Positions 52,906-61,927 of a DNA stretch of 64,000 nt are shown in pieces. The notes beneath the pieces are model-generated. The model was not told the origin of the DNA, ran no database searches, and worked only from the letters and a program-made list of their open reading frames with translations. The stretch covers positions 3,224,001 to 3,288,000 of the forward strand of contig OZ282574.1 in assembly GCA_965641885.1 (NCBI GenBank), given 5' to 3'. The stretch is from Pseudophaeobacter sp965641885. Lineage in GTDB: Bacteria; Pseudomonadota; Alphaproteobacteria; Rhodobacterales; Rhodobacteraceae. The first letter of the stretch is position 1; the number at the start of each line of letters is the position of its first letter. The position numbers and the translations under genes were made by a program.

Positions 52906-53858
52906 GATTCACGCTTTCCGAATAGGCCTGCAGGTCGGAAGATCAGGATCAAGACCATCAAGACGTAGGGCAAAATATCTGCAATCTGTGGGCTGGTAAC
53001 GGTCCACAGATCACGCAGAGCGTGTTCGCTCAGATTTTCAGGGGTCGATATGCCAATCGCATTCAGGATGTCGGACATGGCGAGATTGTAGGACTTGGCA
53101 AAGGTGGTAATCCAGCCGATCAGCAAAGAGGCCACAAGTGCGCCCCAAAGAGAACCGAGCCCGCCAATCACAATGGTCACAAAAACGATGGAGCCAAGAA
53201 CAAATGCCATACCGGGAAAGGTTCCTAACACCGGCCCTGCGATCACTCCGGCTACACCCGCCAATGCGGTACCAACGCCAAACACACCCATAAAGATCAA
53301 TGGCACGTTGTGGCCCAGAGACTCGACCGTGCGCGGATAGCTCAGGGCCGCCTGAATGATCATTCCAACCCGTGTTTTGGTCAAAACATACAGCAAGCCA
53401 ATGAAGATCGCGACGGAGATGAAAATCATAAAAATCTTGTACGCCGGGATCGAGTTTCCAGCGATGGAAAATGCGGTGAAATTCAGAACTTCGGGAATGT
53501 TGTAAGGCATCTGGTTTTTGCCCCAGACGAATTGCACCAATTCCTCGATCAACAGCGCCAGACCGAATGTAAAAATCAGTTCTGGCACATGCCCATATTG
53601 GTGAACACGCCGCAGCCCGTATCTTTCAACGCCAGCGCCGAGAACGCCGACAATGAGCGGGGCAACAAGCAAACCCACCCAAAATCCAAGCGCGATACTG
53701 ATTTGATAGGCAAAATACGCGCCCAACATATAGAAACTCGCATGGGCGAAATTAAGAACACCCATCATTGAAAAAATGAGCGTTAGGCCAGCCGAAAGCA
53801 TGAACAAAAGCAATCCGGTGACAAGCCCGTCGATTAAGTTGACGAGGATGAGTTCCAT
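52902..53858 (-). CDS. livH: Branched-chain-type ABC transporter permease (LivH, second copy)
   Basis: A 318-residue permease opening MELILVNLIDGLVTGLLLFM followed by MMGVLNFAHASFYMLGAY and the VTIVIGGLGSLWGALVAS signature. ggggga precedes the ATG at 53858; the open frame beyond it runs into the livK-livH hairpin. Confidence 0.93.
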   Translation of the reverse strand: MELILVNLIDGLVTGLLLFMLSAGLTLIFSMMGVLNFAHASFYMLGAYFAYQISIALGFWVGLLVAPLIVGVLGAGVERYGLRRVHQYGHVPELIFTFGLALLIEELVQFVWGKNQMPYNIPEVLNFTAFSIAGNSIPAYKIFMIFISVAIFIGLLYVLTKTRVGMIIQAALSYPRTVESLGHNVPLIFMGVFGVGTALAGVAGVIAGPVLGTFPGMAFVLGSIVFVTIVIGGLGSLWGALVASLLIGWITTFAKSYNLAMSDILNAIGISTPENLSEHALRDLWTVTSPQIADILPYVLMVLILIFRPAGLFGKRES

Positions 53859-53897
53859 CGGTCCCCCAAAGGGTTGGTATTGATCTGAGAATAAGGA

Positions 53898-53921
53898 GCC
53901 GCCCTGCAATTGCAGGGCGGC
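53898..53921 (-). promoter_or_regulatory. Intercistronic 24-base palindrome between livK and livH (second copy)
   Basis: gccgccctgcaattgcagggcggc is perfectly self-complementary and starts 14 bases after the livK stop. As RNA it forms a 10-bp stem with a tight loop, in the same position as the hairpin of the first liv operon. Confidence 0.65.
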
Positions 53922-53934
53922 GATGAAGCTGCCC

Positions 53935-55179
53935 TTATGGGCGCTTCATTTTACAGGTTGTCGGGCTGTCCATGGACGCCATTTCAACCGTCGATTCTGT
54001 CACAATGCCATAGCCGGAATTGTCGTAATCGAACTCAACGTCGTCATTCGTGTGAACGCCGACGTTCAGGTTTTGGATGATCTGGTGATCTTGTGGACGC
54101 ATAAACAGTTTCGTGCCCCACATGGAATCGTATTCCATTCCCTCCAGCTGGCTCGCAACCGCCACAACATCATCGGCAGTGCCTGCGGCTTCGATGGCGG
54201 TCGACAACATGCCGATCACGTTGAAGATACGGCTCTGGTCGATGTTGCCATCCGGGTACTTCACCTTGAACGCGTTGTAGGTTTCGCGCGCCGTATCCGA
54301 TCCAATCGGGTTGATGGCCCCCTGAGAAATCAAGCGAATACGTCCCTTTGCGGTATCGCCGAAGGCAGCAGTGATACCTGAACCGGCTGCGTAATAGGTG
54401 AAGATGGGACCCTCATAGCCATTTTCGATAAGAGACTTACCCAGGCCCAGCATATCCGCGCCCCAGTTGCCTGTGATGACGGCATCTGCTTCGGACGCAA
54501 CGATTTTGCGCGAATAGGGGGTGAAGTCTTTCACCTTACCGATCGGATGCAGCTCATTGCCAACGATCTCAACATCAGGGCGTTTTTCGGTCAGATTAGC
54601 GACGGCTGCGGCCGCAACCGCTTTACCAAAGGAGTAGTCCTGGCCGATGATGTAGACTTTTTTCAAGTTATCATCAGCGGACATCACATCCGTGAGCGCA
54701 TCCATTTTGATGTCTGCATTGGCGTCAAAACGGAAATGCCAGAAGTTGCATTTGTCATTGGTCAAGGCCGGATCAACAGCCGCGTAGTTCAGAAACAGAA
54801 CCCGGCTATCCGGGTTGCGCCGGTTATGCTTTGCAATTGCTTCGGTCAGTGCGTTGGCAACGCCGGACGAGTTACCCTGGGCGATGTAGCGAATGCCCTG
54901 GTCAATCGCGACCTGCAATTGGATCAATGACTCTTTCGGGCTGATCTTGTTGTCAAACGCAACGATTTCGAAATTTGTGCCCCCAAGGACACCACCCTTT
55001 TCGTTGACCATATGATCGGCCGCAAATTCAAACTGGTGCAACCCGTTTGTACCTGTGCTCGCGAAGGGGCCGGATAAAGGATCGATAAAGGCAATTTTGA
55101 TATTTTCGGCAAAGGCAGCAGATGCACCGATTACCAAAGAAAGCGTTGAAACAACGCCAAGCTTAACCATTTTCTTCAT
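53935..55179 (-). CDS. livK: Branched-chain-type ABC transporter substrate-binding protein (LivK, second copy)
   Basis: The 414-residue receptor has a signal peptide (MVKLGVVSTLSLVIGASAAFA) and the type I fold beginning IKIAFIDPLSGPFASTGTNG, parallel to the LivK at 30759. gggaggaaaac precedes the ATG at 55179. It binds the solute for the second liv importer. Its neighbours all make or use acyl-CoA, so a carboxylic acid ligand is likely. Confidence 0.93.
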   Translation of the reverse strand: MKKMVKLGVVSTLSLVIGASAAFAENIKIAFIDPLSGPFASTGTNGLHQFEFAADHMVNEKGGVLGGTNFEIVAFDNKISPKESLIQLQVAIDQGIRYIAQGNSSGVANALTEAIAKHNRRNPDSRVLFLNYAAVDPALTNDKCNFWHFRFDANADIKMDALTDVMSADDNLKKVYIIGQDYSFGKAVAAAAVANLTEKRPDVEIVGNELHPIGKVKDFTPYSRKIVASEADAVITGNWGADMLGLGKSLIENGYEGPIFTYYAAGSGITAAFGDTAKGRIRLISQGAINPIGSDTARETYNAFKVKYPDGNIDQSRIFNVIGMLSTAIEAAGTADDVVAVASQLEGMEYDSMWGTKLFMRPQDHQIIQNLNVGVHTNDDVEFDYDNSGYGIVTESTVEMASMDSPTTCKMKRP

Positions 55180-55551
55180 GTTTTCCTCCCAAAAAACGAT
55201 CTCGTGCCTCATCCACCCTGTGAAGCCCGCATCAATAGTGAAGAAAGACTTGCACAGTGTCGGTTTAAGTCAAGTCTCTGGACTCGACGTTTCGTCTCCC
55301 AAACTTTTTTGCTGATTTACAAAAGGACGTGCATTTACCTGGGGCGCGTGAAAAAATCACCGGCACGATCCATTTTACCTATTGTTTTCATGTTGTTTTT
55401 TGAAAAAATCCTCCGGGACAACAAAAGCCCGCAACCCGAAAGTCAATGCCCCACTGCACAAAGTTACGCTCCGTATCTTCGAAAGGGGTTTTGGTAGAAT
55501 AACCCGATTCTTCCCTCTCCTGCCCCACATGATTCCGCACTGCGGAACCGG
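55180..55551. other. Promoter region of the second liv operon
   Basis: No gene is evident. The stretch is AT-richer than its flanks around 55290-55430 and contains the 15-base dyad at 55533-55547, directly beside the iclR stop codon. Confidence 0.5.
55533..55547. promoter_or_regulatory. Perfect 15-base dyad, probable IclR operator
   Basis: ttccgc-act-gcggaa is a perfect 6+3+6 inverted repeat, the best of three related sites (also 43157 and 59013). It lies about 355 bases upstream of livK and next to the end of iclR. Confidence 0.6.
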
Positions 55552-56349
55552 CTACCGCAACTTCTGGTTGGGTGATTGAATGCTAATCTGTTTCGCCGCC
55601 TGAATCAGGCGTGACGCATAGACAGTTTCAAGCACTTTGGGCTTCACAAGAAACGAGGGTCCGCCGACATTCAGACCATAGACGCGGCTGCCATTCATCG
55701 AGAACACCGGAACAGCGATGCCATTCACGTCTTTGCGCCATTGGCCATAACTCGTGCAAAAGCCTTTGACTTCATAAAATGATTTGGCCTCGGCATATTG
55801 CAGGCGACCCTCGGCTTCGAACTCCGGGCCTTTGCGGCCAGCCAACTCAAACACGGCTTCGCGTGCGTCCTCGTCTTGGCCGATCAGAATGGCGCGACCG
55901 ATTGCCGAGCTGAAGAGCGGCAAACGGATGCCGACGCTAGCAACCAGTGCGACGCGTTCACGTGATCTGACGTATGCGATATAGACGACTTCAAGCTGAT
56001 GCACTTCCCCCAAAGCGACGGAAATATACGAGTTTGGCCCATCACGAAGCCGCAGCATCTCTTGTTGCGCCAGGTCTTGAATATCGATCCCCGACAGAAC
56101 GCTGAACCCCAGGTTCAAGGCACCAGCCCCCAGCCGGTAGGTCCCGGCAGAAGGGTCGGCAACAAGGTAGCCCAATTCGCAAAGCGTGTAGGTTAATCTG
56201 GAAATCGTCGCTTTGGGCAGGTGGGTCCGCTCGGAAAACTCAGCATTTGTCAGACTGACTTCACCGTCGCGAAAACAGCTCAACAGCTCTAAGCCGCGCG
56301 CCAATGCGGTGACAAAGTTTCTGTCCTTGTCCGTATCGTCGTTTGCCAT
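55552..56349 (-). CDS. IclR-family transcriptional regulator
   Basis: The 265-residue protein has the winged helix at about residues 12-70 (FVTALARGLELLSCF, SERTHLPKATISRLTYTLCELGYL) and an IclR effector domain (LRLRDGPNSYISVALGEVHQLEVVYI). The start at 56349 gives normal family length; the open frame to 56616 is probably upstream sequence, because it covers a strong dyad. It sits in the middle of the second catabolic module and is the best candidate to bind the three dyads there. Confidence 0.92.
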   Translation of the reverse strand: MANDDTDKDRNFVTALARGLELLSCFRDGEVSLTNAEFSERTHLPKATISRLTYTLCELGYLVADPSAGTYRLGAGALNLGFSVLSGIDIQDLAQQEMLRLRDGPNSYISVALGEVHQLEVVYIAYVRSRERVALVASVGIRLPLFSSAIGRAILIGQDEDAREAVFELAGRKGPEFEAEGRLQYAEAKSFYEVKGFCTSYGQWRKDVNGIAVPVFSMNGSRVYGLNVGGPSFLVKPKVLETVYASRLIQAAKQISIQSPNQKLR

Positions 56350-56654
56350 TCCAACCACCACCCGACTATCTCTGCGTGAACGCATCAAGGCCCTGCTCTG
56401 CAAGACCAGCACAAAAAGACCAGCACAAAATCCTACCTTTTTCAGCGCCCGCTCGGGATTGGACAGGTTTCTGTCCAATCCGCGCTTTACGACGCCTTGA
56501 CCGCCCCCTGCCATAGGGAAGGCTCCAAGCACAAGATAGTAGCCGAAAGGCTCGACGGCCAAAAGACACTGGCGTTCGCAGGATTTGGCCTCACAGGCTT
56601 GGTTTGTTGGCAGCACGCCCGAAAGCGACGCGTGCTGCCCCCCTGCACATATGG
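56350..56654. promoter_or_regulatory. iclR upstream region with dyad and direct repeat
   Basis: It contains an 11-bp perfect inverted repeat, ggattggacag/ctgtccaatcc, with a 4-base loop at 56456-56481, and a 14-base direct repeat, gaccagcacaaaaa, at 56404-56430. Both lie between the thiolase stop and the iclR start. They are candidate elements for iclR control or the thiolase mRNA end. No separate gene is seen. Confidence 0.5.
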
Positions 56655-57851
56655 CTACAAGACTTCAAACAGACCGGCAGCCCCCATGCCGCCGCCAACA
56701 CACATGGTACACACAACGTATTTGGCACCGCGTCGCTTGCCCTCGATCAACGCATGCCCCACCATCCGCGCGCCAGACATGCCATAGGGGTGGCCAATAG
56801 AAATCGCGCCCCCATCCACGTTCAGCAATTCGTCAGGAATGCCCAGTTGATCGCGGCAATAAAGCACCTGCACCGCAAATGCCTCGTTCAGCTCCCAAAG
56901 ACCGATATCATCCATCGTAAGCCCATGCGCCTTCAACAGAGGCGGCACAGCATAGATCGGACCAATGCCCATTTCGTCAGGCTCGCAACCCGCAGCCATC
57001 ACACCGACATAGCGGCCCAGGGGTTCAAGCCCCGCTTTTTCCGCAGTTTTCGCTTCCATGATCACGCAGGCCGAGGCACCGTCGCTCAGCTGGGAGGCGT
57101 TGCCAGCGGTGATGAATTTGCCCTCTTTCAGGGTCATGCCGTCCTTGAACACCGGATTGAGGCCAGCAAGGCTTTCGGCTGATGTGCCGGGGCGGTTGCC
57201 TTCGTCTTTTTCAAGCGTGACTTCGTGTTCTGAGATCTCTTTGGTTTCGCGATCCTGCACCATCATGGTTGAGGTCAGCGGCACAATTTCCGCATCGAAA
57301 CGCCCTGCTTCCTGTGCCTGATGGGTGCGCGCCTGCGAGCGGGCCGAATAGGCATCCTGCTCTTCGCGGCTCACGCCATACCGCGCGGCAACGGTTTCTG
57401 CCGTTTCAAGCATCGACATATAGATGTCAGGCTTATGCTGCATCAACCACGGGTCGGCCTTCATCCGCAGCTCTTTTGTCTGCACCATCGAGATACTGTC
57501 GACACCGCCGCCGACAACGATGTCCATACCATCCATCACAACCTGTTTGGCCGCGGTCGCAATCGCCATCATACCAGAGGCACATTGACGATCCAGCGAC
57601 ATGCCCGCAGCACTGACGGGCAAACCGGCGCGCACTGCCGCCTGTCGCGCGATATTGCCGCCTGCGTGCCCCTGTTGCAGTGCAGCACCCAGGATCACAT
57701 CCTGCACCAGGGCAGGATCAACGCCCGCCCGTGCAACGGCGTGCTCAATGGCATGTCCCGCCAACTGCTGTGGCGTGGTATTGTTGAAGGCGCCCCGATA
57801 GGCTTTGCCGATCGGAGTGCGGGCGGTAGATACGATAACTGCGTCACGCAT
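56655..57851 (-). CDS. Acetyl-CoA acyltransferase (thiolase)
   Basis: The 398-residue enzyme has the cysteine motif DRQCASGMMAI near residue 90, DGGAISIGHPYGMSGARM and CVGGGMGAAGLFE. It is a paralogue of the thiolase at 25724, sharing most motif residues. It follows the SDR gene by 24 bases on the minus strand and completes a beta-oxidation cycle for the module. Confidence 0.95.
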   Translation of the reverse strand: MRDAVIVSTARTPIGKAYRGAFNNTTPQQLAGHAIEHAVARAGVDPALVQDVILGAALQQGHAGGNIARQAAVRAGLPVSAAGMSLDRQCASGMMAIATAAKQVVMDGMDIVVGGGVDSISMVQTKELRMKADPWLMQHKPDIYMSMLETAETVAARYGVSREEQDAYSARSQARTHQAQEAGRFDAEIVPLTSTMMVQDRETKEISEHEVTLEKDEGNRPGTSAESLAGLNPVFKDGMTLKEGKFITAGNASQLSDGASACVIMEAKTAEKAGLEPLGRYVGVMAAGCEPDEMGIGPIYAVPPLLKAHGLTMDDIGLWELNEAFAVQVLYCRDQLGIPDELLNVDGGAISIGHPYGMSGARMVGHALIEGKRRGAKYVVCTMCVGGGMGAAGLFEVL

Positions 57852-57875
57852 GTGAAAATCCCTTTTTTGTGTAAG

Positions 57876-58802
57876 TTACCAATCCAGCGTCAGGCCGCGG
57901 GCCTGGGCTGCATTGAGGGCGTATTTTTTGGTTTGGCTGAAGGCGTCGGCCATCTCTGTCTGGTTCGAAGGATCGGTGATCTGTGCAAATTGTGCCGCTA
58001 CGGTTTCCGGCGTGTTGGTCTCGTCCAAAAGCGTAATCCCGGGGGTCTCGTAGATCCGGGTCTGCGTATAACTGCCGGCACCTGCGCCCAGGATAACATG
58101 ACTTGGGGCATCCTCTGACACGAGATACAGCAATCCCGGCGTGATGGTTTCAGGGGCAAGCAATGCGGCGGCTTCCGGGGGCAACAGGTTTTCGGTCATA
58201 CGTGTGGCCGCAGTCGGCGCCAGCGTATTGACGCGAATGTTGTCGCGCGCGCCTTCCAGATGCAGCACATTCATCAGCCCCATCATCGCCGCCTTGGCCG
58301 CCCCATAATTGGACTGACCAAAATTGCCATACAGGCCAGAGGCAGAAGAGGTGAAGACCACCCGCCCATATTGCTGTGCGCGCATGATGGGCCAACAGGC
58401 ATGTGCAACGTTGGCCGAGCCAATCAAGTGAACATCCACCACCTTGCGAAAGGCCGACATTTCCATTTTTGAAAATGTTTTGTCCATCAGGATGCCCGCG
58501 TTGTTGACGCAGATATCAATGCGCCCCCACAGATCCATTGCCTGCGCCACCATGTCGTTGACGCCGTCCTCGTCGGAAACATCACAGCCATGCGCCATGG
58601 CCTCGCCGCCCATCGCCCTGATCTCGGCCACAACGGCCTCTGATGCCTCAGACGTAGCGCCGGTACCGTCTTGCGACACCCCGAGATCGTTCACGACAAC
58701 CCTGGCACCACGCGCCGCCAGCCCAAGCGCATGACTACGCCCAAGGCCGATCCCTGCGCCCGTCACAATCGCAACGCGTCCGTCAAATCGAATGTTATCC
58801 AT
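57876..58802 (-). CDS. SDR oxidoreductase, MFE-2-type 3-hydroxyacyl-CoA dehydrogenase-like
   Basis: A 308-residue paralogue of the SDR at 24800: TGAGIGLGRSHALGLAARGA, NAGILMDKTFSKMEM, FTSSASGLYGNFGQSNYGAAK, then the long C-terminal part (LVSEDAPSHVILGAGAGSY). It is probably the 3-hydroxyacyl-CoA dehydrogenase partner of the downstream thiolase. It is divergent from the QOR gene with the 59013 operator between them. Confidence 0.88.
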   Translation of the reverse strand: MDNIRFDGRVAIVTGAGIGLGRSHALGLAARGARVVVNDLGVSQDGTGATSEASEAVVAEIRAMGGEAMAHGCDVSDEDGVNDMVAQAMDLWGRIDICVNNAGILMDKTFSKMEMSAFRKVVDVHLIGSANVAHACWPIMRAQQYGRVVFTSSASGLYGNFGQSNYGAAKAAMMGLMNVLHLEGARDNIRVNTLAPTAATRMTENLLPPEAAALLAPETITPGLLYLVSEDAPSHVILGAGAGSYTQTRIYETPGITLLDETNTPETVAAQFAQITDPSNQTEMADAFSQTKKYALNAAQARGLTLDW

Positions 58803-59104
58803 TAAAATCCCCTGTTGGCTGCAACCTTCTGTGCTTGATCGCTATAGCCTAGCTAGCCATTCGGCCCAGACCTGCGCACGTTTCATTTTAAATCCCATAT
58901 CAAATTCATCAGTCCTCCCGAAGGCCCCGGCAAACAGCGCTGCAATCCCGGCGGCAAGTGCCCCCTCCCCCACAAACGCTCCCCACAAACGCGACCAAAA
59001 TGCGGACTTACGTTCCGCTATGCAGAATGAATTGACGAATTGCGATTGACAACAGGCGACGCCACGTCCCAGTTTTACGAAAAACGGGACGAGGAATTAC
59101 CACG
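58803..59104. other. Divergent promoter region between SDR and QOR genes
   Basis: No gene is seen in these 302 bases. The region holds the dyad at 59013-59027 and, just beyond it, ttgacg (59032) and ttgaca (59047), candidate -35 elements for the rightward QOR gene. Confidence 0.5.
59013..59027. promoter_or_regulatory. Probable IclR operator between SDR and QOR genes
   Basis: ttccgc-tat-gcagaa is the 6+3+6 dyad with one mismatch between its arms. The surrounding bases (atgcgga at 59000, acg just before) match those of the 43157 site. It lies about 80 bases upstream of the QOR gene. Confidence 0.6.
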
Positions 59105-60103
59105 ATGAAAGCCATGCTAAGCCAAGAGGTCGGCGGACCAGAGACCTTGACCCTGCAAGAGATGCCGTCACCAGAGCCCGGCAAAAATCAGGTCCGCATC
59201 CGGGTCCATGCTGCTGGTGTCAATTTCCCCGACACCCTTATCATTCGCGATCTGTATCAAATGAAGCCTCCCCGCCCCTTTGCTCCCGGTGGTGAAATCG
59301 CCGGTGAAATTGAAGCGGTCGGCGCTGGTGTCACAGATCTGAAAATCGGTGATCGGGTGATCGCCCTTGTGGGTTTTGGTGGCTTTGCGACAGAGGTCGT
59401 CGCCGATGCCAGCCGTGTGGTAAAAATTCCGGACAGCATGCCCTATGATGAAGCCGCTTGTTTTATTCTGACCTACGGAACCTCTCATCACGCGCTGAAA
59501 GACCGCGCCGCGATCAAGCCCGGGGAAACATTGCTTATTCTTGGCGCCGCTGGCGGCGTAGGTGTCGCAGCCATAGAGCTTGGCAAAGCCGCCGGGGCGC
59601 GGGTTATCGCCGCAGTTTCATCAGAAGAAAAAGCGCAGTTCTGCCGCGATCTGGGGGCAGATGAAACGCTGATATACTCTCGTGAGATGGCAGATCGAGC
59701 TGCACAAAAGGACTTCTCAAACCAGATCAAGGCCCTGTCTGGCCGCGGCGGCGTTGATGTTGTCTATGATGCCGTTGGCGGTGATTATGCCGAGCCTGCC
59801 CTGCGGGCGATGGCCTGGAAAGGCCGGTATCTTGTGGTTGGTTTTCCCGCAGGCATCCCCAGCATTCCACTCAATCTGACGCTGCTCAAGGGCAGTCAGA
59901 TCGTCGGTGTGTTCTGGGGCGCCCATACGGTGCAGGAGCCGCAGAACCATCTGGAAAACATGGGGGACCTCTTTGGTCTTTATGGCGAGGGGAAAATCAA
60001 ACCGAGGATTTCCGCAACCTATCCGCTGGCGCAAGCCGGGGAGGCGTTGCAACTGCTGCAGGATCGCAAGGTCTTGGGCAAAGTAGTGGTGACAATGGAC
60101 TAA
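59105..60103 (+). CDS. Zinc-free medium-chain oxidoreductase (quinone oxidoreductase type)
   Basis: A 332-residue MDR protein with the N-terminal GroES-like fold (VRIRVHAAGVNFPDTLII), the nucleotide motif LILGAAGGVGVAAIELGKAAG near residue 145 and no structural-zinc cysteine cluster, as in NADPH:quinone reductases and enoyl-CoA reductases. It may reduce an enoyl-CoA or quinone-like intermediate. It starts the rightward gene set after the 59013 operator. Confidence 0.9.
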   Translation: MKAMLSQEVGGPETLTLQEMPSPEPGKNQVRIRVHAAGVNFPDTLIIRDLYQMKPPRPFAPGGEIAGEIEAVGAGVTDLKIGDRVIALVGFGGFATEVVADASRVVKIPDSMPYDEAACFILTYGTSHHALKDRAAIKPGETLLILGAAGGVGVAAIELGKAAGARVIAAVSSEEKAQFCRDLGADETLIYSREMADRAAQKDFSNQIKALSGRGGVDVVYDAVGGDYAEPALRAMAWKGRYLVVGFPAGIPSIPLNLTLLKGSQIVGVFWGAHTVQEPQNHLENMGDLFGLYGEGKIKPRISATYPLAQAGEALQLLQDRKVLGKVVVTMD

Positions 60104-60208
60104 GCAGGCACAGGCGGCCAACCCAGCGGCCGCCGTGCCAAGCACATCCATTTAATCGACAAGAATAAGGACCCGCGTTGCCGCTCATCAGCTGGAAGGA
60201 ACGGAATA

Positions 60209-60679
60209 ATGTCACCCCTCAAAGACGCTTTGCAGCACAGCGAAGCCCTTATTGGAACAGAGGTCGGCGTGTCAGATTGGATCACTGTCGACCAGGCCAT
60301 GATCGATGATTTCGCCAAGACCACGCGGGATGATCAATGGATTCACATTGATCCCGAACGCGCCGCTAAGGATGCGCCCTTTGGCGGCACCATCGCCCAT
60401 GGGTTTCTGACATTGTCGCTTGCCAGCCGGTTTGCCTATGATTGCTTTGGCATGCTGCCGGGGCAGGAAATGGGCATCAACTATGGCATGAACAAGCTGC
60501 GTTTTTTGATGCCCGTTCGGGCCGGTTCGCGCCTGCGTGGCCGCTTTACCTTGCAGGACGTCAGGGCCCGCAGTGAAACCGAACTGTTGCGCACCAACAT
60601 TCTTACGGTCGAAATAGAAGGTCAGGAAACGCCAGCGCTTGTTGCAGAGTGGCTTGGCCTTGCCATTTTCAAAAAGTGA
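60209..60679 (+). CDS. MaoC-like (R)-specific enoyl-CoA hydratase
   Basis: The 156-residue hot-dog-fold protein has the hydratase-2 motif DQWIHIDPERAAKDAPFGG, then TIAHGFLTLSLA, giving the catalytic Asp and His. It hydrates an enoyl-CoA to the (R)-3-hydroxyacyl-CoA, which MFE-2-like SDR enzymes (57876, 24800) would then oxidise. It is 105 bases after the QOR gene and 36 before the ADH gene. Confidence 0.92.
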   Translation: MSPLKDALQHSEALIGTEVGVSDWITVDQAMIDDFAKTTRDDQWIHIDPERAAKDAPFGGTIAHGFLTLSLASRFAYDCFGMLPGQEMGINYGMNKLRFLMPVRAGSRLRGRFTLQDVRARSETELLRTNILTVEIEGQETPALVAEWLGLAIFKK

Positions 60680-60715
60680 CCAGCATAGAGGGCTTACAAA
60701 TCTAAGGGACAAGAG

Positions 60716-61888
60716 ATGACAGATTTTACATTTAACACGACTCCATCCATCCGCCAGAGCTTTGGGGGCGCTGCCCGGTTGGGGGAGCTGCTCGAAAATC
60801 TTCCCTTTGCGCAGCAGAGTCGTGAAGCCCTGTTTGTGACAGACCCCGGAATTGTAAAGCTTGGCCTGTGCGAGCCAGCCTTAAAAAGCCTTCGGGACCA
60901 CGGGTTTAACGTGACCGTGTTTGATGCGGTTGAGCCGGATCCAAAAGCAACAACCGTGCTTGCAGCCGTTGAGATAGCAAAAGCAAACAACATCGCCTGC
61001 GTCATCGGTTTTGGCGGCGGCAGCTCGATGGATGTGGCCAAGGTCATCGCGCTGCTTGCAGCCTCCGACCAGCCCATCGAGGCGGCATATGGCGTCAATC
61101 AGGCGACAGGCACGCGCCTTCCCCTGGTTCTGGTTCCGACCACGGCTGGCACCGGCTCAGAGGTCACTGCGGTCTCGATCCTCACAACAGGAACAGAAGA
61201 GAAAAAAGGCATCGTCTCGCCGATTATCCTGCCGGACATTGCCCTGCTCGATGCAGAGCTGACGATTGGTCTGCCGCATCATATCACTGCCGCAACCGGC
61301 GTTGATGCCATGGTGCACGCGATCGAGGCCTATACCTCCAAAAGCCCCAACAATAACCCGATCTCAAAGGCCCTCGCATTGCAGGCGCTTGATCTGCTTG
61401 GCGCGAATATCCGTACCGCAGTCAGCGATGGGGCAAACATTCAGGCCCGTAAGAACATGCTGCTTGGGTCGATGCTGGCAGGGCAAGCCTTTGCAAATTC
61501 CCCTGTCGCGGCAGTCCATGCCCTCGCCTATCCCATCGGCAGTCTTTTTCATGTGCCCCACGGACTTTCCAACGCCTTGGTCCTCGCCGAGGTCATGCGC
61601 TTCAATATCCCCGACTGCGCGACAGCTTATGCGGAGCTTGCGCCTCATATTTTCCCAGACATTGCCACCAATAGATCAGCCGAGGAAATCTGCGATGATT
61701 TCATTGAACAGCTTATTCAACTGAATGTGGATCTTGGTCTGGAAAAAGGGCTGCGTCAGGTCGGAATTTCCGAAAGCGACCTTGATCGCCTTGCCTCAGA
61801 TGCAATGAACCAGACACGCCTTCTCGTGAACAACCCCCGTGAGGTAACGCTGCAAGACGCGCGCCAGATTTACGAAGTTTCATTATGA
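60716..61888 (+). CDS. Iron-containing alcohol dehydrogenase
   Basis: The 390-residue protein has the group III ADH cofactor motif GFGGGSSMDVAK near residue 97, PTTAGTGSEVTAVSI, and the metal ligands in GVDAMVHAIEAY (Asp, His) and VHALAYPIGSLFHVPHGLSN (two His). It oxidises an alcohol or reduces an aldehyde or keto acid with NAD. It probably works on a product of the surrounding acyl-CoA pathway. gggacaagag precedes the start. Confidence 0.93.
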   Translation: MTDFTFNTTPSIRQSFGGAARLGELLENLPFAQQSREALFVTDPGIVKLGLCEPALKSLRDHGFNVTVFDAVEPDPKATTVLAAVEIAKANNIACVIGFGGGSSMDVAKVIALLAASDQPIEAAYGVNQATGTRLPLVLVPTTAGTGSEVTAVSILTTGTEEKKGIVSPIILPDIALLDAELTIGLPHHITAATGVDAMVHAIEAYTSKSPNNNPISKALALQALDLLGANIRTAVSDGANIQARKNMLLGSMLAGQAFANSPVAAVHALAYPIGSLFHVPHGLSNALVLAEVMRFNIPDCATAYAELAPHIFPDIATNRSAEEICDDFIEQLIQLNVDLGLEKGLRQVGISESDLDRLASDAMNQTRLLVNNPREVTLQDARQIYEVSL

Positions 61889-61927
61889 TGCGGCGCCGCG
61901 AAACCCACCATCAACACAGGGCTGCCT

